DNA of 64,000 nt from CAWJMD01 sp963700925 (GTDB taxonomy: Bacteria; Actinomycetota; Actinomycetes; Actinomycetales; CAWJMD01), in assembly GCA_963700925.1 (NCBI GenBank), contig OY969553.1, positions 4,582,532 to 4,646,531 on the forward strand. The letters are read 5' to 3'. Below, in pieces: positions 9,483 to 17,776 of the stretch. The notes under the pieces were generated by a model. That model was given only the letters and a program-made list of their open reading frames with translations, did not search any database and was not told the origin of the DNA. How positions within the stretch are numbered: position 1 is the stretch's first letter; the number at the start of each line of letters is the position of its first letter. Both the position numbers and the translations under genes were made by a program.

Positions 9483-10637
9483 GTGACCGACCCGACCCAG
9501 CCATCCCAGCCTGAGCAGCCGGGCCCGCCGACCGGTGACCAGCCTCCGGCTGCCCCGTCCTGGCCTGGATCGGAGCAGCCGCAGCAGCCCGGCTACGAGC
9601 AGCCGCAGCAGCCGGGGTACCCGCAACCGCAGCAGCCGAGCTACGAGCAGCCGCAGCAGCCCGCGTACCAGCAGCCCGGCTACGAGCAGCCGCAGCAGCC
9701 CGCGTACCAGCAGCCCGCTTACGAGCAGCACCAGCCCGGCTACGGCCAGCAGCCTGCCTATGGACAGCAGCCTGCCTACGGCCAGCAGCCTGCGTATGGG
9801 CAGCAGCCCGGCTACGGCCAGCAGCCCTACGGCACCGGTGCGCCCTCAGGACCGAGCAAGGTGCTGGCGATCCTCGCGCTGGTGGCCGGCATTCTGGCGT
9901 TGATCCTCTGCTGGATCCCGTTCTTCGGGCTGATCTGGGCAGGCTTCTTCGGGCTGGTCGCGATCATCCTCGGCGGCATCTGCCTGGTGCAGGCGAGGAA
10001 GGGTAGGGCCGGCGGCAAGGGGATGGCCATCGGTGGGCTCGCTGTCGCCGGGGTGGCGATCGTCGGAGCCATCGTGTCCACCCTGGCGCTCGGGGCCGTT
10101 CTCAACAGCGCCGGCGACGACTTCATCGACGCGATCGAGGACACGGGGACCAGCAGCTCAACGGCAGCGCCTGCCTCACCGACGCCCAGCACCGCGACGA
10201 CGGAGGCGGCGCCTCCGGCCGCCGACGCCCTGGCCATCGGCGAGGCTGGTGAGGTCGGCGAGTACACCGTCACCGTCCAGGCCGTGAACCTGAACGCCAA
10301 CGAGGTCATCGCCGAGGTGAACGAGTTCAACAGCCCGCCTTCCGGCCAGTACGTGCTGGTGGACCTGGCCGTGACGTACAACGGCTCGGAGACGGGCAGT
10401 CCGTGGCTCGACCTGTCCGCCACCTTCGAGGGTTCCGACGCCCGGCTCTACGACGACACCGCCTGCGCGGCACTGCTCGCCGAGGAGGGCTTCGAGCAGC
10501 CCGACCTCAACAGCGGCGGCTCGTCCGAGTTCCAGTTCTGCATGGACGTCCCGCCCGCCGCGATCGACGGCGGCCAGCTGTTCTTCCAGGAGACGTTCTC
10601 GCTCGACCAGTCCAAGGTGTACTGGGCGACCCAGTAG
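9483..10637 (+). CDS. DUF4190-type membrane protein with Pro/Gln/Tyr repeats and extracytoplasmic domain
   Basis: GTG 9483 gives the typical opening VTDPTQPSQP; an upstream TTG at 9435 is less likely. Residues 20-120 are repeats of the type YEQPQQP, YQQP and YGQQPA, a flexible low-complexity cytoplasmic tail. Two membrane segments follow (ILALVAGILALILCWIPFFG and the GMAIGGLAVAGVAIVGAIVS region). Then comes a Thr/Ser/Pro/Ala linker and a C-terminal domain of about 130 residues resembling secreted DUF4352-type beta domains (EYTVTVQAVNLNANEV). Such proteins are common in Actinobacteria and of unknown function. A strong hairpin follows at 10672. Confidence 0.75.
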   Translation: MTDPTQPSQPEQPGPPTGDQPPAAPSWPGSEQPQQPGYEQPQQPGYPQPQQPSYEQPQQPAYQQPGYEQPQQPAYQQPAYEQHQPGYGQQPAYGQQPAYGQQPAYGQQPGYGQQPYGTGAPSGPSKVLAILALVAGILALILCWIPFFGLIWAGFFGLVAIILGGICLVQARKGRAGGKGMAIGGLAVAGVAIVGAIVSTLALGAVLNSAGDDFIDAIEDTGTSSSTAAPASPTPSTATTEAAPPAADALAIGEAGEVGEYTVTVQAVNLNANEVIAEVNEFNSPPSGQYVLVDLAVTYNGSETGSPWLDLSATFEGSDARLYDDTACAALLAEEGFEQPDLNSGGSSEFQFCMDVPPAAIDGGQLFFQETFSLDQSKVYWATQ

Positions 10638-10671
10638 CCCGGTAGCTCACCTGTCCTGTCGCTCTTCCCGA

Positions 10672-10724
10672 TTCGCCGCCTTCTCGTGGCGCCTGTCACA
10701 CCGGCGCCACGAGAAGGCGGCGAA
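10672..10724 (+). terminator. 22-bp perfect hairpin, probable terminator
   Basis: Arms 10672-10693 and 10703-10724 are exact inverted repeats of 22 bp around a 9-base loop. It lies 34 bases after the stop of the DUF4190 gene. There is no U-run, as is usual for high-GC terminators. Confidence 0.75.
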
Positions 10725-10783
10725 CTGCGACGATGCGTGCCCAGTAGGGTCAAGCCGACCCGATCGGCCCGACTGGAGGACGC

Positions 10784-11545
10784 ATGTCTCGCTTGGACGG
10801 CAAGGTGGCGCTGGTGACCGGAGGCGCGGGCGGTATCGGCGCCGCGACCGCGAGGCGGCTGACCGCAGACGGCGCTGCGGTAGCGCTGCTCGACCTGGAC
10901 GAGAGTGCGGCATCGGCTGCGGCTGAGAAGATCTCGGCGGACGGGGCACGTGCCGTCGGCATCGCCTGCAACGTGGCCGACGCCGCGTCGGTGCAGGCCG
11001 CCGTCGACCGCACCGTCGCCGAGCTCGGTGGCCTGCACATCGCCGTCAACAACGCCGGCGTCACGCGCGACAACCTGCTGTTCAAGCTGACGGAGGACGA
11101 CTGGGACACGGTGATGGCCGTGCACCTGCGTGGTGCCTACCTGGTCAGCAAGGCCGCCCAGGCGCACTTCGTTCCGCAGAAGTGGGGGCGCATCGTCAAC
11201 CTGTCCAGTGTCTCGGCCCTGGGTTCCCGCGGTCAGGCCAACTACTCGGCCGCCAAGATGGGCCTGCAGGGCTTCACCCGCACCCTGGCGATCGAGCTCG
11301 GGCCCTTCGGGGTGACCGTCAACGCAGTGGCGCCGGGGTTCATCGTCACGGCCATGACCGACGCGACGGCCGTCCGCCTCGGCACCGATCCCGAGACCTA
11401 CCGCACGATGGCCGCTGAGGCCACTCCGGTTCGCCGCGTCGGGCAGCCCGAGGACATCGCGAACGCCATCGCCTTCCTCGTCGGCGACGAGGCGTCGTTC
11501 GTCACCGGGCAGACCCTCTACGTCGACGGCGGCGCCAAGCTGTGA
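10784..11545 (+). CDS. fabG: 3-oxoacyl-ACP reductase-like short-chain dehydrogenase
   Basis: A 253-residue classical SDR. The Rossmann glycine motif TGGAGGIG is at residues 12-19, NNAG at 89-92, the catalytic serine segment NLSSVSALGSRG precedes Tyr154-x3-Lys158 (YSAAK), and the C-terminus FVTGQTLYVDGGAKL is typical of FabG. It should reduce a 3-oxoacyl thioester with NADPH. Because no fatty-acid synthesis genes are nearby it may serve another 3-oxo substrate, such as PHA-type or degradation intermediates. GGAGG lies 5 bases before the ATG and a TAGGGT -10-like element at 10745. It ends 12 bases before the flavin reductase gene, so the two probably form an operon. Confidence 0.85.
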   Translation: MSRLDGKVALVTGGAGGIGAATARRLTADGAAVALLDLDESAASAAAEKISADGARAVGIACNVADAASVQAAVDRTVAELGGLHIAVNNAGVTRDNLLFKLTEDDWDTVMAVHLRGAYLVSKAAQAHFVPQKWGRIVNLSSVSALGSRGQANYSAAKMGLQGFTRTLAIELGPFGVTVNAVAPGFIVTAMTDATAVRLGTDPETYRTMAAEATPVRRVGQPEDIANAIAFLVGDEASFVTGQTLYVDGGAKL

Positions 11546-11557
11546 CCTCGGCCCACC

Positions 11558-12187
11558 GTGAACAGCCCTGAGCACAACCCTGAGTGGGTCGACGTACCGG
11601 CCGAGGGAACCGAGGGCGGCATCTACCGATGGCTCACGGCGTGTGTGATCCCCCGTCCGATCGCCTGGGTCAGCACCGTTTCTGCGGACGGCGTGCGCAA
11701 CCTCGCGCCGCACTCGTTCTTCACCGTCGCATCTGCGGAACCGCCTCTCGTGGCGTTCGTCTCGGTCGGCACCAAGGACACGCTGCGCAACATCCGAGCG
11801 ACAGGCGAGTTCGTGGTGTGCATGGCCAACGATCGGCTGGCGACGCAGGTCAACGCGACCAGCGCGCGCTTTCCGCCCGAGATCGACGAGTTGGCCTCTG
11901 TCGGCCTGGCGACACTCCCCTCTACGACGGTCCGTCCCGAGCGGGTCGCCCTCTCCCCCGTTGCGATCGAGTGCGCGTCTGCCGGTGAGCACGCCTTCGA
12001 GGCGGGCGACCGCGGTAGCGTGATGGTTTTCGGTCGGGTGCAACACATCTCGGTGCACGCGGACGTGCTGGCGGACGACGGGCTACCCGACCCGACGCTC
12101 CTCGCCCCGGTGGCCCGGCTAGGGCGCGACCAGTGGGCGCATCTGGGCGAGGTGTTCAGGCAACAGCGTCCGAAGCGGGCCAGCTGA
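11558..12187 (+). CDS. flavin reductase-like FMN-binding protein
   Basis: A 209-residue protein of the flavin reductase-like (DIM6/NTAB) family, beginning at GTG 11558, 12 bases after the FabG-like gene. Signature segments are CVIPRPIAWVSTVSADG, NLAPHSFFTVASAEPP and VSVGTKDTLRNIRATGEFVV, which in relatives bind FMN in a split-barrel dimer. Members reduce free flavin with NAD(P)H or supply it to two-component monooxygenases. No oxygenase gene adjoins it, so the partner is unknown. Operon position with an SDR suggests shared use in catabolism of an unidentified compound. Confidence 0.8.
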   Translation: MNSPEHNPEWVDVPAEGTEGGIYRWLTACVIPRPIAWVSTVSADGVRNLAPHSFFTVASAEPPLVAFVSVGTKDTLRNIRATGEFVVCMANDRLATQVNATSARFPPEIDELASVGLATLPSTTVRPERVALSPVAIECASAGEHAFEAGDRGSVMVFGRVQHISVHADVLADDGLPDPTLLAPVARLGRDQWAHLGEVFRQQRPKRAS

Positions 12188-12207
12188 CCGGCTCGGACGC
12201 AGCCGCA

Positions 12208-13251
12208 TCAGCCCCCGCTCGACGTCGCCCACAGGTCGACGCCCGCCTCGACTGCGTGTTCGTCGATGCGGCGCAGCTCGTCGGCATCGAACCCGAGCTG
12301 ATGCGTCGCGGCCACATTCGCCTCCAGCTGCCGGACGCTGGACGCGCCGATGACCAGCGAGGTCACCCGCTGGTCGCGCAGCGCCCAGGCCAGCGCCATC
12401 TGTGCCAGCGACTGCCCCCGATCCGCCGCCATCCCGTTCAGCGCACGCACGTGGTTCAGTGCCTCGGCGGTCAGCATCGCGGGGTCGAGCGAGCTGTTCC
12501 GACTGGCGCGCGAGCCCTCGGGGACTCCGTCCAGGTACTTGTCGGTGAGCATGCCCTGCGCCAGCGGCGTGAAGGCGATGCAGCCGACTCCGGCTTCGCC
12601 CAGCGCATCCAGCAGCTCGACCTCGATCCAGCGGTTCAGCATCGAGTACGAGGGCTGGTGGATCAGCAGTGGCGTTCCCAGGTCCTTCAGGATCGCGACG
12701 GCTTCACGCGTGCGCTCCGCCGAGTACGACGAGATCCCTGCATACAGAGCCCGTCCCGACCGCACGGCGGTGTCAAGCGCGCCCATCGTCTCTTCGAGCG
12801 GGGTGGTCGGGTCGAAGCGGTGGCTGTAGAAGATGTCGACGTAGTCGAGGCCCATCCGGGCCAGTGACTGGTCGAGCGAGTTCAACACGTACTTGCGGCC
12901 GCCACCGCCCTGGCCGTACGGGCCGGGCCACATGTCGTACCCCGCCTTGGTCGAGATGACCAGCTCGTCGCGGTAGCGGCCGAGGTCGTCACGAATGACC
13001 CGGCCGAAGTTCGACTCGGCGGCGCCGTAGGGCGGTCCGTAGTTGTTCGCCAGGTCGAAGTGCGTCACCCCCAGGTCGAAGGCGCGACGCAGCAGCGCAC
13101 GCTGGTTGTCCATCGGCACCTCGTCACCGAAGTTGTGCCACAGCCCGAGGGAGATCGCGGGCAGGTCGAGCCCGCTCCGTCCGACCCGGCGGTACGGCAT
13201 CGCGTCGTAGCGGTTCGAGGCAGCCTGGTAGTCGTCAACGTGGTAGGTCAT
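12208..13251 (-). CDS. aldo/keto reductase of the YghZ / glyceraldehyde-3-phosphate reductase type
   Basis: A 347-residue protein from ATG 13251 (MTYHVDDYQAASNRYDAMPY). The AKR core is clear: PAISLGLWHNFG, catalytic Asp and Tyr in THFDLANNYGPPYG, Lys in VISTKAGYDMWPGPYGQ, catalytic His in DIFYSHRFDP, and a C-terminal cofactor segment VTSLVIGASSVRQLEAN. The Met-Trp-Pro-Gly insertion marks the YghZ/Gpr subgroup, which reduces L-glyceraldehyde 3-phosphate and other toxic aldehydes with NADPH. It starts 22 bases after the stop of the NUDIX gene on the same strand, so the two are likely cotranscribed and it may be a target of that regulator. Confidence 0.85.
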   Translation of the reverse strand: MTYHVDDYQAASNRYDAMPYRRVGRSGLDLPAISLGLWHNFGDEVPMDNQRALLRRAFDLGVTHFDLANNYGPPYGAAESNFGRVIRDDLGRYRDELVISTKAGYDMWPGPYGQGGGGRKYVLNSLDQSLARMGLDYVDIFYSHRFDPTTPLEETMGALDTAVRSGRALYAGISSYSAERTREAVAILKDLGTPLLIHQPSYSMLNRWIEVELLDALGEAGVGCIAFTPLAQGMLTDKYLDGVPEGSRASRNSSLDPAMLTAEALNHVRALNGMAADRGQSLAQMALAWALRDQRVTSLVIGASSVRQLEANVAATHQLGFDADELRRIDEHAVEAGVDLWATSSGG

Positions 13252-13273
13252 GGCGACATCCTGCCGGACGGTG

Positions 13274-14029
13274 CTAGCCCGCTGACGGGCGCAGGACAGG
13301 CGGGTGGAGCTCGGTGGTCGGCCCGGCTCGGTACAGCACTGCGGGACGACCCCGCCCACCGGCCGTCCGCTCACCAGTCGGTTGCACGAAACCCGTTGCG
13401 CCCGTGATCTTTCGGTGGAAGTTCGCCGGGTCGAGCCTTGTGCCCCAGACGATCTCGTAGACCTCGCGCAGCTGCGTGACGGTGAACTGCTCAGGGCAGA
13501 ACCGCGTCGCCAGCGACGTGTATTCGAGCTTGGCGCGTGCCCTCTCGACTCCGTCCGCGAGGATCGTGGCGTGGTCGAAGGCCAGCCGCCGCGTACCCGT
13601 GGCGGCCAGGGCCTCGTCGACGGGCAGCCACCGCGCGGCACCCGCGTCCGACCCTGCGACCGGCTGGGGCAGTCGCGCACCCAGGGCCAGCCAGGCCACA
13701 CTGACCACCCGCATCCGCGGGTCACGCCGCGGCGCGCCGTACGTTCGCAGCTGCTCCAGGTGCACGGTGTCTGGGCCGAGCCCCGCTTCCTCATGGAGCT
13801 CGCGGTACGCCGCGTCTTCGATGTCCTCGTCGACGTGCGTGAAGCCTCCCGGCAGCGCCCGGCGTCCGTTGTACGGCGCCCGTCCTCGTCGGACGAGCAG
13901 CACGTTCAAGGCGCCCTCGGCGATGGTGAGCACCACGAGGTCGACGGTCACCGCGAAGGGGGGAAAGCGCGCCGGGTCGTAGGGCTCGGGCATGCCGCGC
14001 ACCTTATCTGTCACCCTGACGATTGTCAT
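13274..14029 (-). CDS. NrtR-like NUDIX regulator
   Basis: A 251-residue protein with an N-terminal NUDIX domain and a C-terminal winged helix. The NUDIX box is complete (GFTHVDEDIEDAAYRELHEE continuing AGL), so hydrolysis remains possible. The C-terminal part (RFCPEQFTVTQLREVYEIVW and the following NFHRKI) is the DNA-binding domain of NrtR regulators, which sense ADP-ribose or related NAD metabolites. The start is ATG 14029; ATG 13993 (MPEPYDPARFPP) is a credible alternative. The upstream 50 bases contain GTGTCAG/CTGACAC arms that could be its own operator. It is likely cotranscribed with the downstream aldo/keto reductase. Confidence 0.8.
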   Translation of the reverse strand: MTIVRVTDKVRGMPEPYDPARFPPFAVTVDLVVLTIAEGALNVLLVRRGRAPYNGRRALPGGFTHVDEDIEDAAYRELHEEAGLGPDTVHLEQLRTYGAPRRDPRMRVVSVAWLALGARLPQPVAGSDAGAARWLPVDEALAATGTRRLAFDHATILADGVERARAKLEYTSLATRFCPEQFTVTQLREVYEIVWGTRLDPANFHRKITGATGFVQPTGERTAGGRGRPAVLYRAGPTTELHPPVLRPSAG

Positions 14030-14031
14030 GG

Positions 14032-14079
14032 CTCCGTGTCAGCCTCCCAGCCTCACGGAGTGGGCGGTGAGCCTGACAC
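14032..14079 (-). promoter_or_regulatory. two mutually exclusive inverted repeats in the NUDIX gene leader
   Basis: CTCCGTG (14032-14038) pairs with CACGGAG (14054-14060), and GTGTCAG (14036-14042) pairs with CTGACAC (14073-14079). The two left arms overlap by three bases, so only one pairing can form at a time. The repeats sit directly upstream of the 14029 start and could be a regulator-binding site or an RNA switch. Nothing else was seen in 14080-14374: the short frames there have no convincing coding character. Confidence 0.35.
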
Positions 14080-14374
14080 AACAGAGGGGTGGTGCGTCAG
14101 GCAGGGACTGTGTGCCGGCCCGTCAGGCGGGTGGCCCAGCGCACGCGCATCGGGTTGGCGACGCTGCTGACCTCGGGCCGTGTGCCTCGCTCGTCACGGG
14201 ACTCGTCGGTGCGGCTCTCGGCGCTCTTCACGGATGCTCGTCCTCTCGGAGTCGGGGATGGTCTCCCCATTCTCCCGCGCACGTGCGGCGGCCCCGACCA
14301 CACAGGGCTCTGCGCGCCGTGACATCGCTCTCATCCGATTGAGTCGCGGGCAGCAGAACCCCGTGACGCGAGCA

Positions 14375-14402
14375 CCCCCGCCACCGGACTCGGTGACGGG
14401 GG
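14375..14402 (-). terminator. GC-rich hairpin after the I36-like gene
   Basis: Arms 14375-14385 and 14392-14402 pair with one mismatch around a 6-base loop, beginning 46 bases past the stop of the minus-strand gene at 14448. A plausible terminator of that gene. Confidence 0.5.
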
Positions 14403-14411
14403 GGCCCGCAT

Positions 14412-14451
14412 GCCTCAGCACTGCTTCAGCACTGCCTCAGCACTGCCTCAG
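14412..14451. repeat. 11-bp tandem repeat, about 3.6 copies
   Basis: Unit GCCTCAGCACT (second copy has one change) repeats from 14412 to 14451, starting inside the last codons of the I36-like gene and running into its 3' untranslated region. It looks like a simple slippage repeat. Confidence 0.8.
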
Positions 14452-14900
14452 TTCGGTGTACCGATCACGGCGTCGCAGGTAGCGGGACGGGTGCGGCCGC
14501 GACGCTCGACGCTCGAGATCTCGTCCTCCAGCTGCGCGCCCAGGTCGCCGTCGTGCGAGGTCGGTCGGATGCAGATCTTCGTGCCTCCCTGGTCGTCGTC
14601 CTCCGCGAGGACCCACCAGTCAAGGGTGCGGTTCGCCACGCTCGAGGCGTCGTCCTCGAAGTCCCCGCCCGGGCCGAAGTCGCAGCCGGAGCACTCGTCA
14701 TTGCCAAAGTCGTTGTCAAAGTTGTGACGGGATTCGGCCTGCCCTTCGTAGCCGTCGTTCTGCCACAGGGTCAGCTGGCCCGCGGGCCCGTCGTCCCACC
14801 CGTCGGCGTGCGCTGGAGACACGAGCACCCCCATGGTGAGGCCGATCGCGAGCGCGCCGGCACCAGCGAACTGGCCGGCCAGTGCAGTCTTCTTCATCAT
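14448..14900 (-). CDS. secreted protein resembling peptidase inhibitor family I36 / beta-gamma crystallin fold
   Basis: 150 residues with a clear Sec signal peptide (basic start, hydrophobic stretch to about residue 28, cleavage near SPAHA-DGW). The mature part has LTLWQNDGYEGQ, FDNDFGNDECSG, DDASSVANRTLDWWVLAEDD, CIRPTSHDGDLGAQL and ISSVERRG, the pattern of I36-type inhibitors: a short beta-sandwich with cysteines and acidic calcium-like loops. Relatives inhibit metalloproteases or have unknown extracellular roles. It is rich in Asp. It ends in an 11-bp repeat array and is followed by a hairpin. Confidence 0.65.
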   Translation of the reverse strand: MMKKTALAGQFAGAGALAIGLTMGVLVSPAHADGWDDGPAGQLTLWQNDGYEGQAESRHNFDNDFGNDECSGCDFGPGGDFEDDASSVANRTLDWWVLAEDDDQGGTKICIRPTSHDGDLGAQLEDEISSVERRGRTRPATCDAVIGTPN

Positions 14901-15155
14901 GACTATCTCCTCGAGGTAGTGACGTCAGGAGCGGCCCGGCTGGGTGCCGTCGCTGTGGTCGAACCTGCCGGAGCGTGCTGCGGTTTCACTTCGGCTCGCC
15001 GGCCTCGCGACACTCGGCGCTCGCAGCGGTTTCGCAGCGGCGCGCAACTGGCCCGAACCTGAACGACGGTGCGGTCAGAGCTCGGGCGCCAGGGTTGCCC
15101 CAACGGTCGGCGCGAGCTCACCGGGGGCGGTTGCGGCTGCCGCTCGGGTGCAGGC

Positions 15156-16046
15156 TCAGGCGCCGGCGCCCACGGCATCAACCGCAGCGGTGAGCACCGG
15201 CCCGAGCGGACCATCGAGGCGCAGCGTGGCCTGCTCGTCCCCACGCGTCGGACCCTGGTTCACGATCACCACGTCCATCGACCGCTTGGACGCGTACCGC
15301 ACGAAGCGGTACCCCGACATCACGCTCAGCGACGAGCCAAGGACGAGGAGCGTGCAGGCAGCGTCGACGAGGTCGTAGCACCGGGTGACGCGATCGCGGG
15401 GCACGCTCTCTCCGAAGAACACGACGTCGGGCTTCAGCGGGCCCCCACCACACGCCGTGCACGGGACGACGACGAAGCGCTCGACCATCCCCTGCAGCAG
15501 CTCGATGTCGCCGTCGGGACGGACCTTGCCCGCGTCGTCACCGATGTCGACGGACGCGATGTCGAAGTGCGGGTTCGCCTCTGCGAGACGGCGTTGCAGC
15601 GCGTACCGGTCGCTGACGTCGCCGCATGCGAGGCACACCACTCGGCCGAGTGAGCCATGCAGCTCGACCACCGGACTGCTGCCGGCGCGGGTGTGGAGCC
15701 GGTCGACGTTCTGGGTGATGACCGCGCTCACCAGGCCCTCACGCTGCAGGCTCGCAACGGCACGGTGCGCGGCGTTCGGCTCGGCGCGGTCGATCAGCGG
15801 CCACCCTGCGAAGCTGCGGGCCCAGTAGCGCCGCTGGGCCGACTCGCTACCCAACAGCTCCTGGTACGTCATCGGTGTCGCCCGCCGGGCTAGTCCGGTC
15901 GGCCCGCGGTAGTCGGGGATGCCGGAGTCCGTGCTGATCCCTGCGCCCGTCAGGGTCACGACGGAACCGCGCGCGAGAAGGTCGACCAACGGCGCGAGCT
16001 CGTCTCGACGGACCGTGGTCGTCACCTGCAACGGGCCGGTGACCAT
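15156..16046 (-). CDS. Sir2-family NAD-dependent protein deacylase (class II, SIRT4-like)
   Basis: 296 residues with all sirtuin signatures: GAGIST followed by GIPDYRGP, ITQNVD with Asn and Asp of the NAD site, the catalytic His in VELHGSL, two zinc cysteine pairs (CLAC and CTAC), and VLGSSLSV. The long insert between the cysteine pairs is typical of the SIRT4-like class. It removes acyl groups from lysines using NAD+. The ATG at 16046 lies 46 bases after the stop of the GNAT acetyltransferase upstream on the same strand, so acetyl-transfer and deacylation genes sit side by side, though no direct link can be shown. Confidence 0.88.
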   Translation of the reverse strand: MVTGPLQVTTTVRRDELAPLVDLLARGSVVTLTGAGISTDSGIPDYRGPTGLARRATPMTYQELLGSESAQRRYWARSFAGWPLIDRAEPNAAHRAVASLQREGLVSAVITQNVDRLHTRAGSSPVVELHGSLGRVVCLACGDVSDRYALQRRLAEANPHFDIASVDIGDDAGKVRPDGDIELLQGMVERFVVVPCTACGGGPLKPDVVFFGESVPRDRVTRCYDLVDAACTLLVLGSSLSVMSGYRFVRYASKRSMDVVIVNQGPTRGDEQATLRLDGPLGPVLTAAVDAVGAGA

Positions 16047-16092
16047 GGAGGAACGGTACCCAAGGCGTTTCGCGGACGAGGGGGCCGAGTTG

Positions 16093-17373
16093 TCAGGGCA
16101 GGTAGAACGTCAGCAGATCACTCGTCAGCGGAGTGAACAGCGCCGCCATCAGGTCGTGGTGCCGCCCCGGGTAGACGTCGGGGTGCCGGTGCGACAGCCC
16201 GACGATGCCGTGCGGGCCGAACAGCATCGGACCGAGCTGGTCAGGAGCGACGCCGGCGCCGCCCGCAGTCCCCGGCGCCTGCATGGTTCCTCCGCCCTCG
16301 GCCGGTCCGAGGCGCCCGTCGAAGACAGGGATGCGGACGTGCCGGCGGAAGGTCGAGACGACCACGTCCACGTCCGGCACGATGCCGGCGGCGTCGAGCC
16401 GACCCTGCAGGAGCGGACGGAGGTGCTCGAGGAGCCGAACGTCGTCGGGCACCCGCACGTAGTACTGCTCGGGCTCCGGGGAGGCGGGCTCGCAGAGCTC
16501 CTCGACGAGGCCGCCGACGACGGTGCCGGGTCGGTGGGCGATCCGCACCGGCTCGCGCTCGTCGCCGACGGTCCCGGCGAGGGCGTCGGCGTGCTCGAAC
16601 AGGGCCAGCGTGGCGTCGCGGTCGGTGGCGGCGACCTCTGCGAGCAGCACACCCTCCTCCGGTGGCGTCGTGCGCCCGGTCGCCACGACTGCGCCGTCAC
16701 GCTCGACCACCCAGGAGGTCGAACCGTCGCGGCTCAGAAGCCATCGCCAGCAGGCGGCCGAGTGCGGCATGCGTAGGTCCGAGACCTGTTGTGCCTCAGC
16801 CTGAAGGGCAGTCATCGCAGGGAGATCCGCGTGAGTCGCCGGCCTCACAGTGCATAAGCCACCGCTGCTCGGCGCGCCTGCGAGAGGCGTGCGCAGGTTG
16901 CGCCTCGGCGCGATGTCGATCGCGTAGGAGTACCCGAACAGGCGGTAGAAGTAGGGGATCCCGATCATCACTTGTACGACGTGACCGCGGGCGGCGGAGC
17001 GGTCGTGGGCCCAGTTCATCAGCGCCCGGACGAGCCCCCGCCCCTCGTACTCACGGTCGGTCGCCACCAGTTCGACCTGGCCGGCAGGGACCCGAAGCGG
17101 CGCCGCGCTACCTGGCACGGCGAGCAGCAGCTCCTCGTCGAGAAGCGTCGCGGTGCTGACCACCCGTTCGCCGTCGACGACCACCGCGCAGGTCGACCAT
17201 CCGGCGTCCTCGTCCTCCATCACGAGGCGGTGGTCGACGGAGTCGGCCGGTTCGCCGCGCTCGGCGAGCAGGGTTCCGATCTGTTCGAGGTCGGACGGGA
17301 CGGCGGTCCGCAGCAGCAGGCCGCCCGGCAGCTGATTCGAACGCCCGGGCACCGTCGCGGGGGTGGTCGTCAT
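16093..17373 (-). CDS. Eis-like GNAT N-acetyltransferase
   Basis: 426 residues from ATG 17373. The N-terminal GNAT domain carries the acetyl-CoA loop segment VATDREYEGRGLVRAL and the Eis-like VMIGIPYFYRLFGYSYAID. A second GNAT-like region (PATHADLPAMTALQ, then WRWLLSRDG) and a C-terminal domain follow, matching the three-domain architecture of Eis proteins. Those enzymes acetylate aminoglycosides at several amines and also protein lysines. The substrate here is not evident. The frame stays open upstream of 17373 but without coding character, which supports this start. It lies just upstream of the sirtuin gene. Confidence 0.75.
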   Translation of the reverse strand: MTTTPATVPGRSNQLPGGLLLRTAVPSDLEQIGTLLAERGEPADSVDHRLVMEDEDAGWSTCAVVVDGERVVSTATLLDEELLLAVPGSAAPLRVPAGQVELVATDREYEGRGLVRALMNWAHDRSAARGHVVQVMIGIPYFYRLFGYSYAIDIAPRRNLRTPLAGAPSSGGLCTVRPATHADLPAMTALQAEAQQVSDLRMPHSAACWRWLLSRDGSTSWVVERDGAVVATGRTTPPEEGVLLAEVAATDRDATLALFEHADALAGTVGDEREPVRIAHRPGTVVGGLVEELCEPASPEPEQYYVRVPDDVRLLEHLRPLLQGRLDAAGIVPDVDVVVSTFRRHVRIPVFDGRLGPAEGGGTMQAPGTAGGAGVAPDQLGPMLFGPHGIVGLSHRHPDVYPGRHHDLMAALFTPLTSDLLTFYLP

Positions 17374-17502
17374 GACTGCATGGTGGACGCTGACGACACC
17401 TCCAGCCAGTGCATTCTCAGCGCTTCTGCGAAGGTGGTCCGGCACCCGCATCACAACGAGCTGCAACCACAACGATCCGCGCCACACCACCAGGAGGCGA
17501 CC

Positions 17503-17661
17503 ATGGCATCGCTGATCGACAAGATCACCAGGTTCGCCCGCAGCCCGAAGGGTCAGAAGATGATCCAAGAGGGAACGGAGAAGGCCCAGGAGCTGGCCAA
17601 GGACCCGAAGACCCGCAGCAGGATCGAGCAGGCGCGACGTCGGTTCAGCCGCCGCCCCTAA
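17503..17661 (+). CDS. small basic protein of unknown function, 52 residues
   Basis: ATG 17503 has a perfect AGGAGG seven bases upstream. The product is predicted helical, hydrophilic and basic, with repeated short motifs (ARSPKGQKMI, ELAKDPKTRSR) and a terminal RRRFSRRP. Proteins of this general kind occur in many Actinobacteria without a known role. It is divergent from the acetyltransferase and 115 bases upstream of the Ig-like gene, possibly in the same transcript. Confidence 0.65.
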   Translation: MASLIDKITRFARSPKGQKMIQEGTEKAQELAKDPKTRSRIEQARRRFSRRP

Positions 17662-17776
17662 GGCGGCCACTGACGGTCACAGGGGCGACCTGTCCGCGCC
17701 CACGACTCAAGGTGGGCGCTCAGGCGGTCGAACACAGCAGGAGACCGATGTCCGCCCCCCTCGAGAGGACGCCGCC

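Noticed and set aside
9585..9835. Repeat-rich region as a mobile or CRISPR-like element
   Set aside because: The repeats are codons of a Pro/Gln/Tyr-rich protein tail in an intact reading frame.
14097..14231. 44-codon minus-strand frame with a weak GAGAGGA ribosome site
   Set aside because: Composition is not clearly coding, no homology is recognised, and it could not be told from chance; left unannotated.
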